Part shown: positions 1 to 8,530 of the stretch, piece by piece
Layout of the letters: every line of letters starts with the position of its first letter
Position numbering within the stretch: position 1 is the stretch's first letter
Source: Slackia heliotrinireducens DSM 20476
GTDB taxonomy: Bacteria > Actinomycetota > Coriobacteriia > Coriobacteriales > Eggerthellaceae
Reading direction: 5' to 3'
DNA: 64,000 nucleotides
Assembly: GCF_000023885.1 (NCBI RefSeq)
Contig: NC_013165.1
Span: forward strand, 2,542,001-2,606,000
The notes under the pieces: generated by a model
What the model was told of the DNA's origin: nothing
What the model saw: only the letters and a program-made list of their open reading frames with translations
Database searches by the model: none
Program-made: the position numbers and the translations under genes

Positions 1-32
1 CAGGCTATGTGCATGCTGGCGGGGTAATAAAA

Positions 33-335
33 TGGGACAAAAGGGACAGCCCCTCCCCCCATTGTCATGCGGGACAATGGGCTACGTCCCCGTTGTCCAA
101 GGACGGGGGTGCGGAAAGTTGGACCGACACGGTCCGGTTAGAAAATGGGACAAGGGGGATAGTCCCCATTCTTGCTTTTCTTGGCGCAGAATCGAGTTTT
201 GGGCCAGAGGAGCAGGTTGGAATAGCACGGGAGTGCCCCTGCTGACGCATCGAAAGACAAGGGAGAAGGCTCCCTTTGACCAAATACATAAAAAACGATA
301 CCGATGAGTCAAAAGGAAACGTCCCTACTGACACA
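33..335. repeat. REP-like dispersed repeat cluster
   Basis: This intergenic stretch downstream of the Cna-B-like gene holds several copies of a 'TGGGACAAAnGGGACAG' motif (near 35 and 147) and a 28-nt segment at 308-335 (starts GTCAAAAGGAAACG) that is identical to 6415-6442. The copies near 35 and 147 are degenerate versions of the perfect palindrome at 6446-6476. I see no convincing gene in 1-350. The repeats resemble REP-type extragenic palindromes; no mobilising gene is in the window. Confidence 0.6.
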
Positions 336-350
336 CTTGCCTTTGTCCCA

Positions 351-1661
351 CTATTTGGCGGCACGTTTGCGGAAGCGGTGCATCTGGACGGTGAGCCAGG
401 TAAGCACGGGAACCGATGCTGCAAGAAGAAGGGCTATCCAGGGATTGTCGCTCATGAGCGCGTACGGGTCGCGCACGTGGTCGATAACACCCTGGTCAGA
501 GGCGTAATCCACACTTTCTGCGTACACGGGCATCCAGCCCGATGTACAGGTGACTTCGCGAGCGATGTAGACAAGCCCGGTGCCGTCCGCATCGTAGGCC
601 GGAAGGCAATCCCAGGCCGCTTGCCACGACTTCGACTCGCCTGCATCGTCGGGCACGCCGTCGAGCACGATGGCGTCTGCTTCGTCCACAAGCTGCGCTT
701 GAGCGGGCCCCTGCCCTGCCGCGTACGCGTACAGGTGCACTGTCGCTGTGGTGCCGTGCGGTGCGTTGTCCCAGGTCACATCAAGGGTGAAAGACGTGGA
801 TTCAGCCCGGTCAACCACCAGGGCGGAACCTTCAGAAACAGCTGCGAATTCCGCTGCAGCATCGTTGCCGTAGCGGACCTCGTAACCATGGACGGCATCC
901 CGCTGCACAACTGCATAGCGAACGGTTCCGTTGGCATCGTAGCGGTCGACGCCCTTGAAAACCGCTGCGCCCGACCTCGCCTCGCCCGCCGCGTCGGTCT
1001 GCCCGTCCAGCGTCACGCTGGCCAACGGCTCGGCATCGTCAGCTATCGCATACACGTTTCCCACGGGCTCCAACACATACAGATCAAGGGTGACCTCTTC
1101 CCCATCGGGCCAAACCATCGCTGCGCCTGCCGCATCTTGCCAGCGCACCGTGGCCGTCACCTCCGTTGTCTGCCGGTCGTAGCGGTTCACCACGGTCGCG
1201 CGGGGCGCCACACCTTCCTCAACGTCGGCATCCGAGATATCGAAATCGGCAGCCGACGATCCGTCGTCCCAGGTCCAAGTCTGTTCGAATTCCCACCCGT
1301 GGAGCTTCGCGAGCCCCTCGGCACCGCCTTCGGCCAGCCGGTAGCTGCCCGCCTCAACATCAGAAAAGGTATAGGAACCGTCTTCGAAATCGCTGTACGG
1401 CACCTTCTCCACCGAGGTGAAGGCGCCCTCGTCGTCCTTTTTGAGAAGTTCGAAGGTGACGGTGGCCAGCTCGTCATCGGTTATCAGATCGGCCGCCGTG
1501 CCCGTGAACTCCTTCGTGACCGTAAGGTCGATGCCCGCCTTGTCGTCGTCGGCCTCGTCGGCCAACGCGACTTGGGGGAAGGAAACGAACGCAAACACGG
1601 CCGAAATCAGGGCCAGAATCAGGGCGATGCGCCCGTATGCCACGCTGCTTTTGCGTTCCAT
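351..1661 (-). CDS. Cna-B-like surface protein with C-terminal membrane anchor
   Basis: This 436-residue protein is probably exported and displayed on the cell surface. It begins at an ATG preceded by AAAGGAGG seven bases upstream; an in-frame extension to 1841 has no such site. Residues 1-34 form a signal peptide (basic start, hydrophobic core, VALA-DEA cleavage). The body holds two or three beta-rich Cna-B-like repeats: one ends in a 'VVNRYDRQ' strand near 165, and later units carry 'LYVLEPVG' and 'LYAYAAG'. A hydrophobic segment at about 409-428 is followed by a basic tail (HRFRKRAAK). No LPxTG sortase motif is visible, so it is probably membrane-anchored and not attached to the wall. No sortase gene lies nearby. 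The family call rests on strand patterns, so the domain name is tentative. Confidence 0.7.
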   Translation of the reverse strand: MERKSSVAYGRIALILALISAVFAFVSFPQVALADEADDDKAGIDLTVTKEFTGTAADLITDDELATVTFELLKKDDEGAFTSVEKVPYSDFEDGSYTFSDVEAGSYRLAEGGAEGLAKLHGWEFEQTWTWDDGSSAADFDISDADVEEGVAPRATVVNRYDRQTTEVTATVRWQDAAGAAMVWPDGEEVTLDLYVLEPVGNVYAIADDAEPLASVTLDGQTDAAGEARSGAAVFKGVDRYDANGTVRYAVVQRDAVHGYEVRYGNDAAAEFAAVSEGSALVVDRAESTSFTLDVTWDNAPHGTTATVHLYAYAAGQGPAQAQLVDEADAIVLDGVPDDAGESKSWQAAWDCLPAYDADGTGLVYIAREVTCTSGWMPVYAESVDYASDQGVIDHVRDPYALMSDNPWIALLLAASVPVLTWLTVQMHRFRKRAAK

Positions 1662-1738
1662 CGCCCACCTCCTTTTCAACACGCGTCCGTTGATTGTACC
1701 ACCCGCGCGTAGGAAGGGGCCGAAAAGGGCTTCTCGGT

Positions 1739-1890
1739 TGCGCCGCCCGCATGCAGGCGTGGCGAAGGTGCTGCATCCCCGGGTAGTTATCGTGTGCGGA
1801 TCACGCCCCCGAGCCCGCAGGGCGAAAGCGCCGCATCCCAAGGTTTATTTCGCGCACGCATCGCGCCGCCCGAGCGAACGCTGGGCGAAG
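1739..1890. repeat. Degenerate ~60-nt tandem repeat
   Basis: Units begin with GGCGAAGG/GGCGAAAG at 1761, 1821 and 1884, and each is followed by a 'GCnGCATCCC' block and then a 'CGCGCCGCCCG'-like block. The unit length is 60-63 nt, and a partial unit precedes 1761. It lies between the start of the surface-protein gene and the stop of the TatD gene and encodes nothing obvious. Confidence 0.5.
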
Positions 1891-1898
1891 GCGCCCGG

Positions 1899-2648
1899 CT
1901 ACATATCCAGCAGTCGCAGGCTCGATTCGGCTGCGCGAGCCAGCGCATCTTCGCCGAGGATGTCACGCACGAGACCTGCGGATTCCTCAGCTTTGGCCAG
2001 GTAGTCTTCTATATCCATGTCCGCAACGGGGTCGCCTGGCCAATCGGTTTCCAGCAGCAGGCGATCGTTCGGAATCGCCTTGGCGTAGGCACGGCCGCGT
2101 TTGGTTGAGAGCATGGGCGCGCCCAGCGAGAACCAGCAGCCTGCCCGCACAGCGCGGGTCAGCTCCTGCGATGTTCCCGAAAACCAGTGCAGAATGCAAT
2201 CATTGGCCTCCAAGCAGCCCGTCTGCTCCAGAATGTCCAGCACCGCATCCGCCGACTTGACCGCATGGATGGACAGCAGCTTGCCGCCGCTTTCCGCACA
2301 GGCACGGGCGACCGCCGTAAACGCCGCCTCCTGCGCGTCGATGCGCCGACCATGGCGTTTTCCGAAGTCAAGGCCCACTTCGCCCACATAGCGCACGTCG
2401 GAAATCCGCGACACCATACCCGCGACGTCCGCATCGTCGGCACGGCCGTCCGCAACCCACCAGGGATGCAGCCCCAGCCCCACCCGCACGTTTTCGCACT
2501 CGGCAAGGCGCTCGACCTGCTCGTCGTAGCCCGCAGGATGAACCATGCAGGAATACATGGCCACGCCCGCAGCTTCCGCCGCGCGGGCGGCCTTTACGGC
2601 GTTTCCCGCGAAATCCAGGTGGCAATGCATGTCAACTAAACGAATCAT
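1899..2648 (-). CDS. TatD-family metal-dependent hydrolase
   Basis: This 249-residue cytoplasmic protein has the amidohydrolase-like TIM-barrel pattern of TatD DNases. The metal ligands are visible: H8 and H10 in 'DMHCHLD', E90 in 'VGEVGLDF', H128, H154 and D202 in 'ETDWPG'. TatD enzymes are 3'-5' exonucleases or phosphoesterases linked to DNA repair and turnover. Here the true substrate is unknown. It starts 12 nt after the stop of the transglutaminase-like gene and has an AGGTCGG ribosome site, so the two are probably co-transcribed. The length is typical of the family. Confidence 0.85.
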   Translation of the reverse strand: MIRLVDMHCHLDFAGNAVKAARAAEAAGVAMYSCMVHPAGYDEQVERLAECENVRVGLGLHPWWVADGRADDADVAGMVSRISDVRYVGEVGLDFGKRHGRRIDAQEAAFTAVARACAESGGKLLSIHAVKSADAVLDILEQTGCLEANDCILHWFSGTSQELTRAVRAGCWFSLGAPMLSTKRGRAYAKAIPNDRLLLETDWPGDPVADMDIEDYLAKAEESAGLVRDILGEDALARAAESSLRLLDM

Positions 2649-2660
2649 GAGTCCGACCTG

Positions 2661-3935
2661 CTAAAACGACACGATGATGGAATGCAGGTCGTCAGACGAG
2701 GAATACGAGTACTGGGTCAGCCCCAGGTTCCAAAGGATATCCCCGGCAACGATGTAGTCGTTCAGGATGGTGTTGTAGACGGATTCGTCGGCACAGCGGA
2801 ACTGAACGTAACCCTGGCCGCTGTCCAGCGCATTCGCCAACACCTGCGAAACATGGTCGTAGTCGGCAGATTCGAACCACAGCCCTTCGCGCACATAGTA
2901 GTTGTCGTCGTAGCTCTTGCAGGGCGGCATGACCACCAAAGGCCCGACGGCATGGGTGGTCTGCAAATCCGAAAGGTTCACGCACAGGTAGTCGTAGTTG
3001 ATGAAACCGTCCATCGCCACCGAGCCGTCCTCGGACAGGAACTGAGGATCGCCCCAGGTGGGGTCGATGTAATAGTAGTTTCCGTCCAGCAGCGCCACGC
3101 ACCAGGCGTGCGCTCCGCCGTTGGCCGTGCCCGTCACGTAGGCGCATTGGATGCCCATCTGCTGCAACATATATTGGTAGGCCCGCGCATACCCGCCGCA
3201 CACGGCCGTGTGGTCCAGCATCACGTTGGCTATGGTCTGGCCGTTGGACCCGTCGGATGCGGTTTCTGAATCTACCCCGTCCAGGCGCTCCGCGGCGGCC
3301 TGGTCGTAGGTGGTGTTGAGCGCAATCCATTCGAACACGTACTTGGCCTTCTCGTAGTCGTCCGTGTCGGCCGACAGGCCCGCCAAGCATTCGGCGACTG
3401 CGGCATCGACTTGCTCCATGGTGGCCTCGTACTCTTCGGCACTCATGGAGTAATGGCAGGTCACCGTGGTCTTGACCACTTCGCCGGTCGCCGAATTGGT
3501 CTGGGTGGAAAGCTCCATGGCGTCAAGGTACATGATTTCCGGATGGTCAGCCATGATGTGCTCGCGGATCCGGGTGAGATCGAACATCGTGATTTCGGGA
3601 AGGTCCCGTGGCTCGCGGGACTGCATCGCGTCCAGCACGATTCTGTAGAGTTCCTGGTCGGATTCGCTTAACTGGGAATAGGCGTACAACTCCGCAGACG
3701 AGGCGTCCAGCTGCATATCGACGGAGTCGTCGATCGCGTTCTCCTCCTCTTGCGCAACCGGACCTTCCACAAAGCGGTCCACCATGCCGGAAACATCGGA
3801 GGTGTCGATTTCGGGAAGGTCGAAGGGAAGCAGGCCCAGCTCGGCGGCAGCGAACAGTCCGAATCCCGCCAAAGCCGCCAGGAGCAGTGCCAGAAGGCAC
3901 CCTCCGCAGCCGCATCCTTGTTTTTCGCGCGCCAT
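2661..3935 (-). CDS. Membrane-anchored transglutaminase-like protein
   Basis: This 424-residue protein has an N-terminal Cys/Gly-rich stretch (GCGCGGC), one membrane segment at about 13-32, an acidic linker and a transglutaminase-like (cysteine protease fold) domain near 190-300. The presumed catalytic triad is C246 ('AVCGGYA'), H276 ('GGAHAWC') and D291 ('YYIDPTWGD'). Such domains cleave or crosslink peptides outside the cell; no substrate can be named. The start was chosen at the ATG with AGGAG just upstream; a longer form would begin at 3998. It is the first gene of a pair with the TatD hydrolase. Its promoter must lie in the 390-nt divergent spacer shared with the gene at 4328. Confidence 0.8.
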   Translation of the reverse strand: MAREKQGCGCGGCLLALLLAALAGFGLFAAAELGLLPFDLPEIDTSDVSGMVDRFVEGPVAQEEENAIDDSVDMQLDASSAELYAYSQLSESDQELYRIVLDAMQSREPRDLPEITMFDLTRIREHIMADHPEIMYLDAMELSTQTNSATGEVVKTTVTCHYSMSAEEYEATMEQVDAAVAECLAGLSADTDDYEKAKYVFEWIALNTTYDQAAAERLDGVDSETASDGSNGQTIANVMLDHTAVCGGYARAYQYMLQQMGIQCAYVTGTANGGAHAWCVALLDGNYYYIDPTWGDPQFLSEDGSVAMDGFINYDYLCVNLSDLQTTHAVGPLVVMPPCKSYDDNYYVREGLWFESADYDHVSQVLANALDSGQGYVQFRCADESVYNTILNDYIVAGDILWNLGLTQYSYSSSDDLHSIIVSF

Positions 3936-4200
3936 ACCGCTCCTGTCGTCAGTAGCCATCCGCATCGGCGGGCATGCCGCCGAAAACCGTTCGTCCACTT
4001 CTTATACCATAGGATGCAAGGCCCGTTTCCTCGAAGGAGCCGGCATCTCCTGAAGAACCAGCGCGAAAGCACGGTTTCCGAAACCCCGGAAGCGGCCCAG
4101 ACGTGCCTCGGGCGACGAGTGAGGATTCAGGACTGAGGGTTCCCGAAACCTCGAAAGAGGCCTGGGCGCCCGAACCTTTCCACACCGGCGCCCGGCATAT

Positions 4201-4227
4201 GTAGACATATCTTGCTCATATATCTAC
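4201..4227. promoter_or_regulatory. Inverted-repeat operator candidate
   Basis: GTAGACATAT (4201-4210) and ATATATCTAC (4218-4227) form a near-perfect 10-bp inverted repeat with a 7-nt spacer. It lies 25 nt upstream of the -35 box of the following gene. The half-site GTAGATAT also occurs in the 12-bp inverted repeat at 32359-32393. Confidence 0.45.
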
Positions 4228-4252
4228 GTTTGACATATCTAGGCCCATCGTA

Positions 4253-4281
4253 TTGACCGACCATGCACCATGCTCTATTAT
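4253..4281 (+). promoter_or_regulatory. Sigma-70-type promoter for the 4328 gene
   Basis: TTGACC (4253-4258) and TATTAT (4276-4281) are separated by 17 nt. The palindrome ATTGTGCACAAT overlaps the expected transcription start and could bind a repressor. Confidence 0.6.
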
Positions 4282-4327
4282 ATTGTGCACAATTGAATTG
4301 CTTACAATTAATATAAGGGGATACGCA

Positions 4328-4750
4328 ATGATAAACTCGAAAAAGCTGCTGATCATCGCAGGTGCCGTTTGGGCGATCGCCGGCATAAACGTGCTCATCG
4401 TGGGCGCCAGGGCGTTTACCCAGATTACGGGCGCCTGGTGGGTCTGGCTGCTGCTGGCCATCGGCGCGGTTGCGGTGTTTTCCGTATTCCATCTGCGTAT
4501 ATTCACCCCCTATGCAGGCAAGCACACGAACCGCATCGCCGCCATCGAAGCCGACAAAAGCCCCTTGTGGCATTTTCTCGACAAGAAGGGCTACATCATC
4601 ATGGCGTTCATGATCGCGCTGGGCGCATCGCTGCGCCTGAGCGGCCTTGTGCCCGATTGGTTCATCGCGTTCTTCTACGTGGGGCTGGGCGCGGCGCTTA
4701 CCGCCTGCGGCATCAACATGGTGCGCGGATATCGCCGCATAGCCGCATAG
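4328..4750 (+). CDS. Small multi-pass membrane protein, function unknown
   Basis: This 140-residue protein has about four membrane segments: residues 5-25, 32-50, 85-103 and 112-130. A short charged loop between the second and third contains 'HTNRIAAIEADKSPLWHFLDKKGY'-like sequence. I do not recognise a family or catalytic motif. The start at 4328 follows AAGGGG and a good promoter; an upstream in-frame ATG at 4253 lies inside the promoter and is rejected. It stands alone and is divergent from the transglutaminase gene. The upstream region is unusually AT-rich for this window and carries two dyad symmetries, so the gene is probably tightly regulated. Confidence 0.65.
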   Translation: MINSKKLLIIAGAVWAIAGINVLIVGARAFTQITGAWWVWLLLAIGAVAVFSVFHLRIFTPYAGKHTNRIAAIEADKSPLWHFLDKKGYIIMAFMIALGASLRLSGLVPDWFIAFFYVGLGAALTACGINMVRGYRRIAA

Positions 4751-4933
4751 CCGACGTCCTCCCGAAAGCTTCGAACTTTTCCTCGAATCGGCAACGAAAC
4801 GGCATCGCACGACAACGGATTCCAGGCTGCGCGGCAACAAACCGCACACGTCGCACCGTTTCGGAAAAATGCTGATATGTTGTGGCTGAACAGCGGGAAC
4901 ACTGCCCGCTGCACCTGTGCGAGGGAGGAATCC

Positions 4934-5131
4934 ATGCCGCAGCAGATGAACATACCGTCCGCCTTCAGCCGCAACAACGTCATGGGCGAAAACGGGCGTT
5001 ACCGGGCGCGCACGCCGGAAATCGAACGTCCCGTGCCCGACAAACGCAGCCCGATGACTGCCCTGAAAGCTGCGGTTCGCGAGGCGTTGGCTCCCCGCTA
5101 CACCACCTGGAAAATGAAGAACTTCAAGTAG
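4934..5131 (+). CDS. Possible small ORF, doubtful
   Basis: A 65-codon frame starts at an ATG with GGAGG five bases upstream, but it runs 34 nt into the convergent methyltransferase gene and its peptide resembles nothing known. The rest of 4751-5097 (347 nt) shows only a short hairpin (AGCGGG...CCCGCT near 4902-4920) that may end transcription. Confidence 0.15.
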   Translation: MPQQMNIPSAFSRNNVMGENGRYRARTPEIERPVPDKRSPMTALKAAVREALAPRYTTWKMKNFK

Positions 5132-6348
5132 TCCGTCTCCGGCACGCCCCACAGAATGGGATGGTCGGGCGCCTGCTGGCGCTCCTCCACCTGCTTGAGC
5201 TGCACACCCGCATCGTGGGCCGCCTCGACAAGCATGCGGCGGAACCGTTCGGTATCCATAAAGTGCGAGCACGACGCCGTGGCCAGATAACCGCCGCGTG
5301 GCAGCAGTTTCATGGCGCGGTAATTGATCTCCTTGTAACCGCGAGAAGCCGAGCCGATGGTCTTGCGGCTTTTGGTGAACGCCGGCGGGTCCAAAATGAT
5401 GAAGTCGTAGCTGTGGTCGCGGTCCTCTTCCATCTGCGGCAGCAGGTCGAACACGTTCGTGCAGGTAAACGCCATGCGGTCCTCGCAGCCGTTGAGCCGG
5501 GCGTTCGCCCGGGCCTGGTCGATGGCTAGCTGCGACACGTCGACCGCATTCACGAACTCGGCCCCGCCCACAGCGGCGTTGAGCGCGAAGGATCCCGTGT
5601 GGGTGAAGCAGTCCAGCACCCGCTTGCCCGAAGCCAGGGCCGCCACGGCGCGGCGGTTGTACTTCTGGTCCAGAAAGAAGCCCGTCTTCTGGCCGTTCTC
5701 GAAATCCACCTGGTAGCGCACGCCGTTCTCGCAGATCTCGGTCGTCGTATCGCCGCCAGCGGACACGCCGCCCAAATCGAACCATCCGCAGGACTGGTCA
5801 AGCGTTTCCAGCTTGCGGGTGGCTACGTCGTTGCGCTCGTAGATGCCGCGCAGCGCCACCCCGTCTTCGCTCAGCACCTTCGCCAGCACCGGGAAGACGA
5901 CCGGCTTGAGCTGCTCCATGCCGAAGGTGAGCGTCTGCGTGACAAGCACGTCGTTGAACCGGTCCACAACCAGCCCCGGAAAACCGTCCGCTTCGCCGAA
6001 CACCACGCGGCAGCAGGAGACGTCCGCTCCCATGACGGACTTGCGGTACTCCCAGCTCCAGCGTACTTTTCGTTCCCAAAACGCCTGATCGAAGCGGTCG
6101 TTTGCATTGCGGGTTATCAGACGCAGGCGAATCTTGCTGCTTTCGGACAGAAGACCCGTGCCGAGGTAGGCGCCTTTGCGGCTGAGCACATCCACCAAGC
6201 AGCCGTTCGTCAGCGGCAGCGCGTCGGGCGCGTCGCTTTCCTCAAGCGAGACGACCTCCGCCTCGTACACCCAAGGGTGCCCGGCGACGATGGCGCGCTC
6301 GCCTTTCGGGGTGATGGTCGCCCGTGGATACGGCCTGCTTGATTTCAT
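5098..6348 (-). CDS. Class I SAM-dependent rRNA methyltransferase, RlmI-like
   Basis: This 416-residue protein matches the RlmI/COG1092 layout: an N-terminal PUA RNA-binding domain (about 8-85), a linker domain, then a Rossmann methyltransferase. Motif I is 'VLDCFTHTGSFAL' (244-256) and the catalytic motif is 'IILDPPAFTKSR' (317-328). E. coli RlmI makes m5C1962 in 23S rRNA; the same reaction is likely but not proven here. It starts at the ATG preceded by AGGAG. A REP-like palindrome occupies the short gap to the next gene on its 5' side (6446-6476), so transcription from the MetRS-like gene may be interrupted. Confidence 0.85.
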   Translation of the reverse strand: MKSSRPYPRATITPKGERAIVAGHPWVYEAEVVSLEESDAPDALPLTNGCLVDVLSRKGAYLGTGLLSESSKIRLRLITRNANDRFDQAFWERKVRWSWEYRKSVMGADVSCCRVVFGEADGFPGLVVDRFNDVLVTQTLTFGMEQLKPVVFPVLAKVLSEDGVALRGIYERNDVATRKLETLDQSCGWFDLGGVSAGGDTTTEICENGVRYQVDFENGQKTGFFLDQKYNRRAVAALASGKRVLDCFTHTGSFALNAAVGGAEFVNAVDVSQLAIDQARANARLNGCEDRMAFTCTNVFDLLPQMEEDRDHSYDFIILDPPAFTKSRKTIGSASRGYKEINYRAMKLLPRGGYLATASCSHFMDTERFRRMLVEAAHDAGVQLKQVEERQQAPDHPILWGVPETDYLKFFIFQVV

Positions 6349-6414
6349 GATGGCTCCTATAGTCAATGTCTTGCATGTGCCAGCGTCGAAGTGTCCCCAC
6401 TGACTCAAAAATGT

Positions 6415-6476
6415 GTCAAAAGGAAACGTCCCTACTGACACAAAATGGGACAAAGGGGACAGTCCCCTTTGTCCCA
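6415..6476. repeat. REP-like palindrome plus 28-nt repeat
   Basis: TGGGACAAAGGGGAC (6446-6460) and its exact reverse complement (6462-6476) flank a single A, giving a perfect 31-nt palindrome. The adjoining 6415-6442 is identical to 308-335. It sits between two minus-strand genes and would form a strong hairpin in RNA. Confidence 0.75.
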
Positions 6477-6498
6477 TCGAGTGCGGGATGACGGCGGG

Positions 6499-8517
6499 TT
6501 ATTTCTTGAACTGGGATTCGTGACGGGCGAAGAAGTCCGTGCGCGGCGGCAGCTCCACAACGGCATGCCCGCCTGCGGCGACCTCTTCGGCCGTGCACAG
6601 CTCGTCGTTGGCGTCGAAGGCCGCATTCCAGGAGAACAGCTTCGCCTCGTCCACGTTCATGTACGTGGCGATCTTGCGGCAGCCGGACGGCACCATGGGG
6701 TGCATCAGCAGCGTGCAGATGCGCAGCAGGAAGAAGCTGTCCACCAGCACCTGACGGCGCTCGGCCGCATCGCCCGACGCCTCGGCCGCGCTGATGCCGC
6801 TGGTCCAATGCTTGTTGGAGAAGCGGATGAACTCGTCCATCAGGTTCATGACGTTGTGCAGCGACGCGCGGTGCATGAGCTGCTCGTACTCGGCCATGAC
6901 CCGATGGGCCTCGGCCACCACCGATTCGCTCGGGGCGCCCAGCGGCATCATGCCGTCGAAGTTCTTCTGGGCCTCGTAGAAGCAGCTGCGGGCCAGACGG
7001 TTGAACACGTTCGTGAGCAGGGTGCCTTCTTTAAGCACCGGGTCGGCCACGCGCGGGTCGGTGCGCTTCTTCTCGTCGGGATCGAAGGGCTTGGGCTTGA
7101 AACCCACGGACTTCTGATCCAGACCCAGCGCGAGCCAATGGGCGCGCAACTGGTCGACGGTGTAGTAGTCCAGAAGCTCGTCGGCCGAGGGCGGCTTGAC
7201 GGCACCAGAAGACGAAGCCTTCTTGTCGCCCAGCAGGATGTGGTGGTTGGCGATCAGGCGGCTCTGTTGCAGCTGCCCCGCAGGCGCATGGACCAGACGG
7301 GCGTCGCCGTCTTCCAGCGCGATCCACAGGGCGGGCTGGGCCACGCCGTAGAAATACAGGTTGTCCTGGCCGATGAACTGGTAGATCTCCGCATCGGGAC
7401 AGCACCACCAGTCGCGCCAGGCCTCGGGGCCTTGGCCGCGGTAATCCAGCACGGTCTGGGTGAAGCTGATCGGCGCCCACAGGCTTTCAGGCCAGCACCA
7501 CACGGTCAGGTTCTCCACGTCCTCCATAACGGGGACCTTCACGCCCCACTCCACGTTGCCGGAGATGCGGAACGGCACCAGCGCCTTGCCGGTGCGGATC
7601 TTGATGCCGGCACCCAGCAGCACGTCGCGGGCGGCGTCGCGGTCCTCGATGGTCTCGAACTCGATAGTGAAGGACTGCTTGCCCTTTTCGGCCTCGTGGA
7701 ACGTGTGCGCCGGCATCTGCCCGGCCAGTTCGCGGTAGCTGTCCTCGAGCTCGTTCTTGATGTAGATGACCGGCGCGCCCAAGAACTCGCCGATGGTTTT
7801 GCTGACCACCTGGCGGATTTCGGGGTCGGCCGAGGTCTCGTCGTTGAGCTGACGCAGCTCCATGCGGAAGTTCGGCAGGTCGAAATACCAGTTGGCCACC
7901 GGGCGCATCTCAGGCGTGGTGCCCGTGAGTGCGCTCTTCGGACCGATGAGGTCCTCGGGGTTGAACTGGTGCCCCAGATCGCATTCGTCGGCGTAGGCCT
8001 TTTCGGACTTGCAGCCCTGCACCGGGCAGTGGCCCAGCACCTGGCGGCCGTTGAGGAACTTCCCCGCCTCGGTGTCGTAGAACTGCAGCGTGGACTGCAG
8101 GCTCAAATGGCCGTTCTCGTGCAGGCGGTGCAGGATGCGGTTGGTCATCTCCTGATGGACCTCGCCGGCATGGCCCAAACCCGACCCCTCGTAGATGGAC
8201 AGCTCCACGTCGTAGGAATCCAGCGTGGCCTTCTGGGCGTCATGGTTGCCCTGCACGTAATCGGTGATGGATCCTTCGAACCCTTCGTTTTCCACCAGCT
8301 TTCGGTAACCCTCTTCGATGGGCGAGCCGAAGCAGTCGGTGCCGGATACGAAGATCACGTTGTCGGCGCCGAGGCGGTCGCGCAAGAAGCGGGCGTAGCT
8401 GTCGGCGGGCACGAAGACGCCGGCCACGTGGCCAAAGTGCAGTTTCTTGTTGCCGTAGGGCATGCCGGCCGTCACGACGGCACGGGCAGGCCACTTCACG
8501 TTGGAGACGTAGGTCAT
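6499..8517 (-). CDS. Methionyl-tRNA synthetase-like protein with altered signature motifs
   Basis: This 672-residue class I aminoacyl-tRNA synthetase is closest in pattern to MetRS. The N-terminus 'GMPYGNKKLHFGH' (18-30) matches the MetRS 'PYxNGxxHLGH' region, with HFGH in place of HLGH. A zinc-knuckle region follows with C164, C169, C179 and H183 (the last normally Cys). An extra segment of about 70 residues lies near 225-315. The second signature, normally KMSKS, reads 'DKKASSSG' (431-438), so its second lysine is replaced by serine. No C-terminal EMAP-like tRNA-binding domain is present. It follows the sppA stop by 13 nt. Either this is a divergent lineage-specific MetRS or a paralogue with another role; a canonical metG elsewhere would favour the second reading. 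Confidence 0.75.
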   Translation of the reverse strand: MTYVSNVKWPARAVVTAGMPYGNKKLHFGHVAGVFVPADSYARFLRDRLGADNVIFVSGTDCFGSPIEEGYRKLVENEGFEGSITDYVQGNHDAQKATLDSYDVELSIYEGSGLGHAGEVHQEMTNRILHRLHENGHLSLQSTLQFYDTEAGKFLNGRQVLGHCPVQGCKSEKAYADECDLGHQFNPEDLIGPKSALTGTTPEMRPVANWYFDLPNFRMELRQLNDETSADPEIRQVVSKTIGEFLGAPVIYIKNELEDSYRELAGQMPAHTFHEAEKGKQSFTIEFETIEDRDAARDVLLGAGIKIRTGKALVPFRISGNVEWGVKVPVMEDVENLTVWCWPESLWAPISFTQTVLDYRGQGPEAWRDWWCCPDAEIYQFIGQDNLYFYGVAQPALWIALEDGDARLVHAPAGQLQQSRLIANHHILLGDKKASSSGAVKPPSADELLDYYTVDQLRAHWLALGLDQKSVGFKPKPFDPDEKKRTDPRVADPVLKEGTLLTNVFNRLARSCFYEAQKNFDGMMPLGAPSESVVAEAHRVMAEYEQLMHRASLHNVMNLMDEFIRFSNKHWTSGISAAEASGDAAERRQVLVDSFFLLRICTLLMHPMVPSGCRKIATYMNVDEAKLFSWNAAFDANDELCTAEEVAAGGHAVVELPPRTDFFARHESQFKK

Positions 8518-8530
8518 GACTCGCTGCTTT

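Noticed and set aside
276-1712. 478-codon open frame on the plus strand
   Set aside because: It is antisense to the Cna-B-like gene, has biased composition (Arg/His/Val-rich) and no ribosome site. The minus-strand frame has a signal peptide and strong ribosome site.
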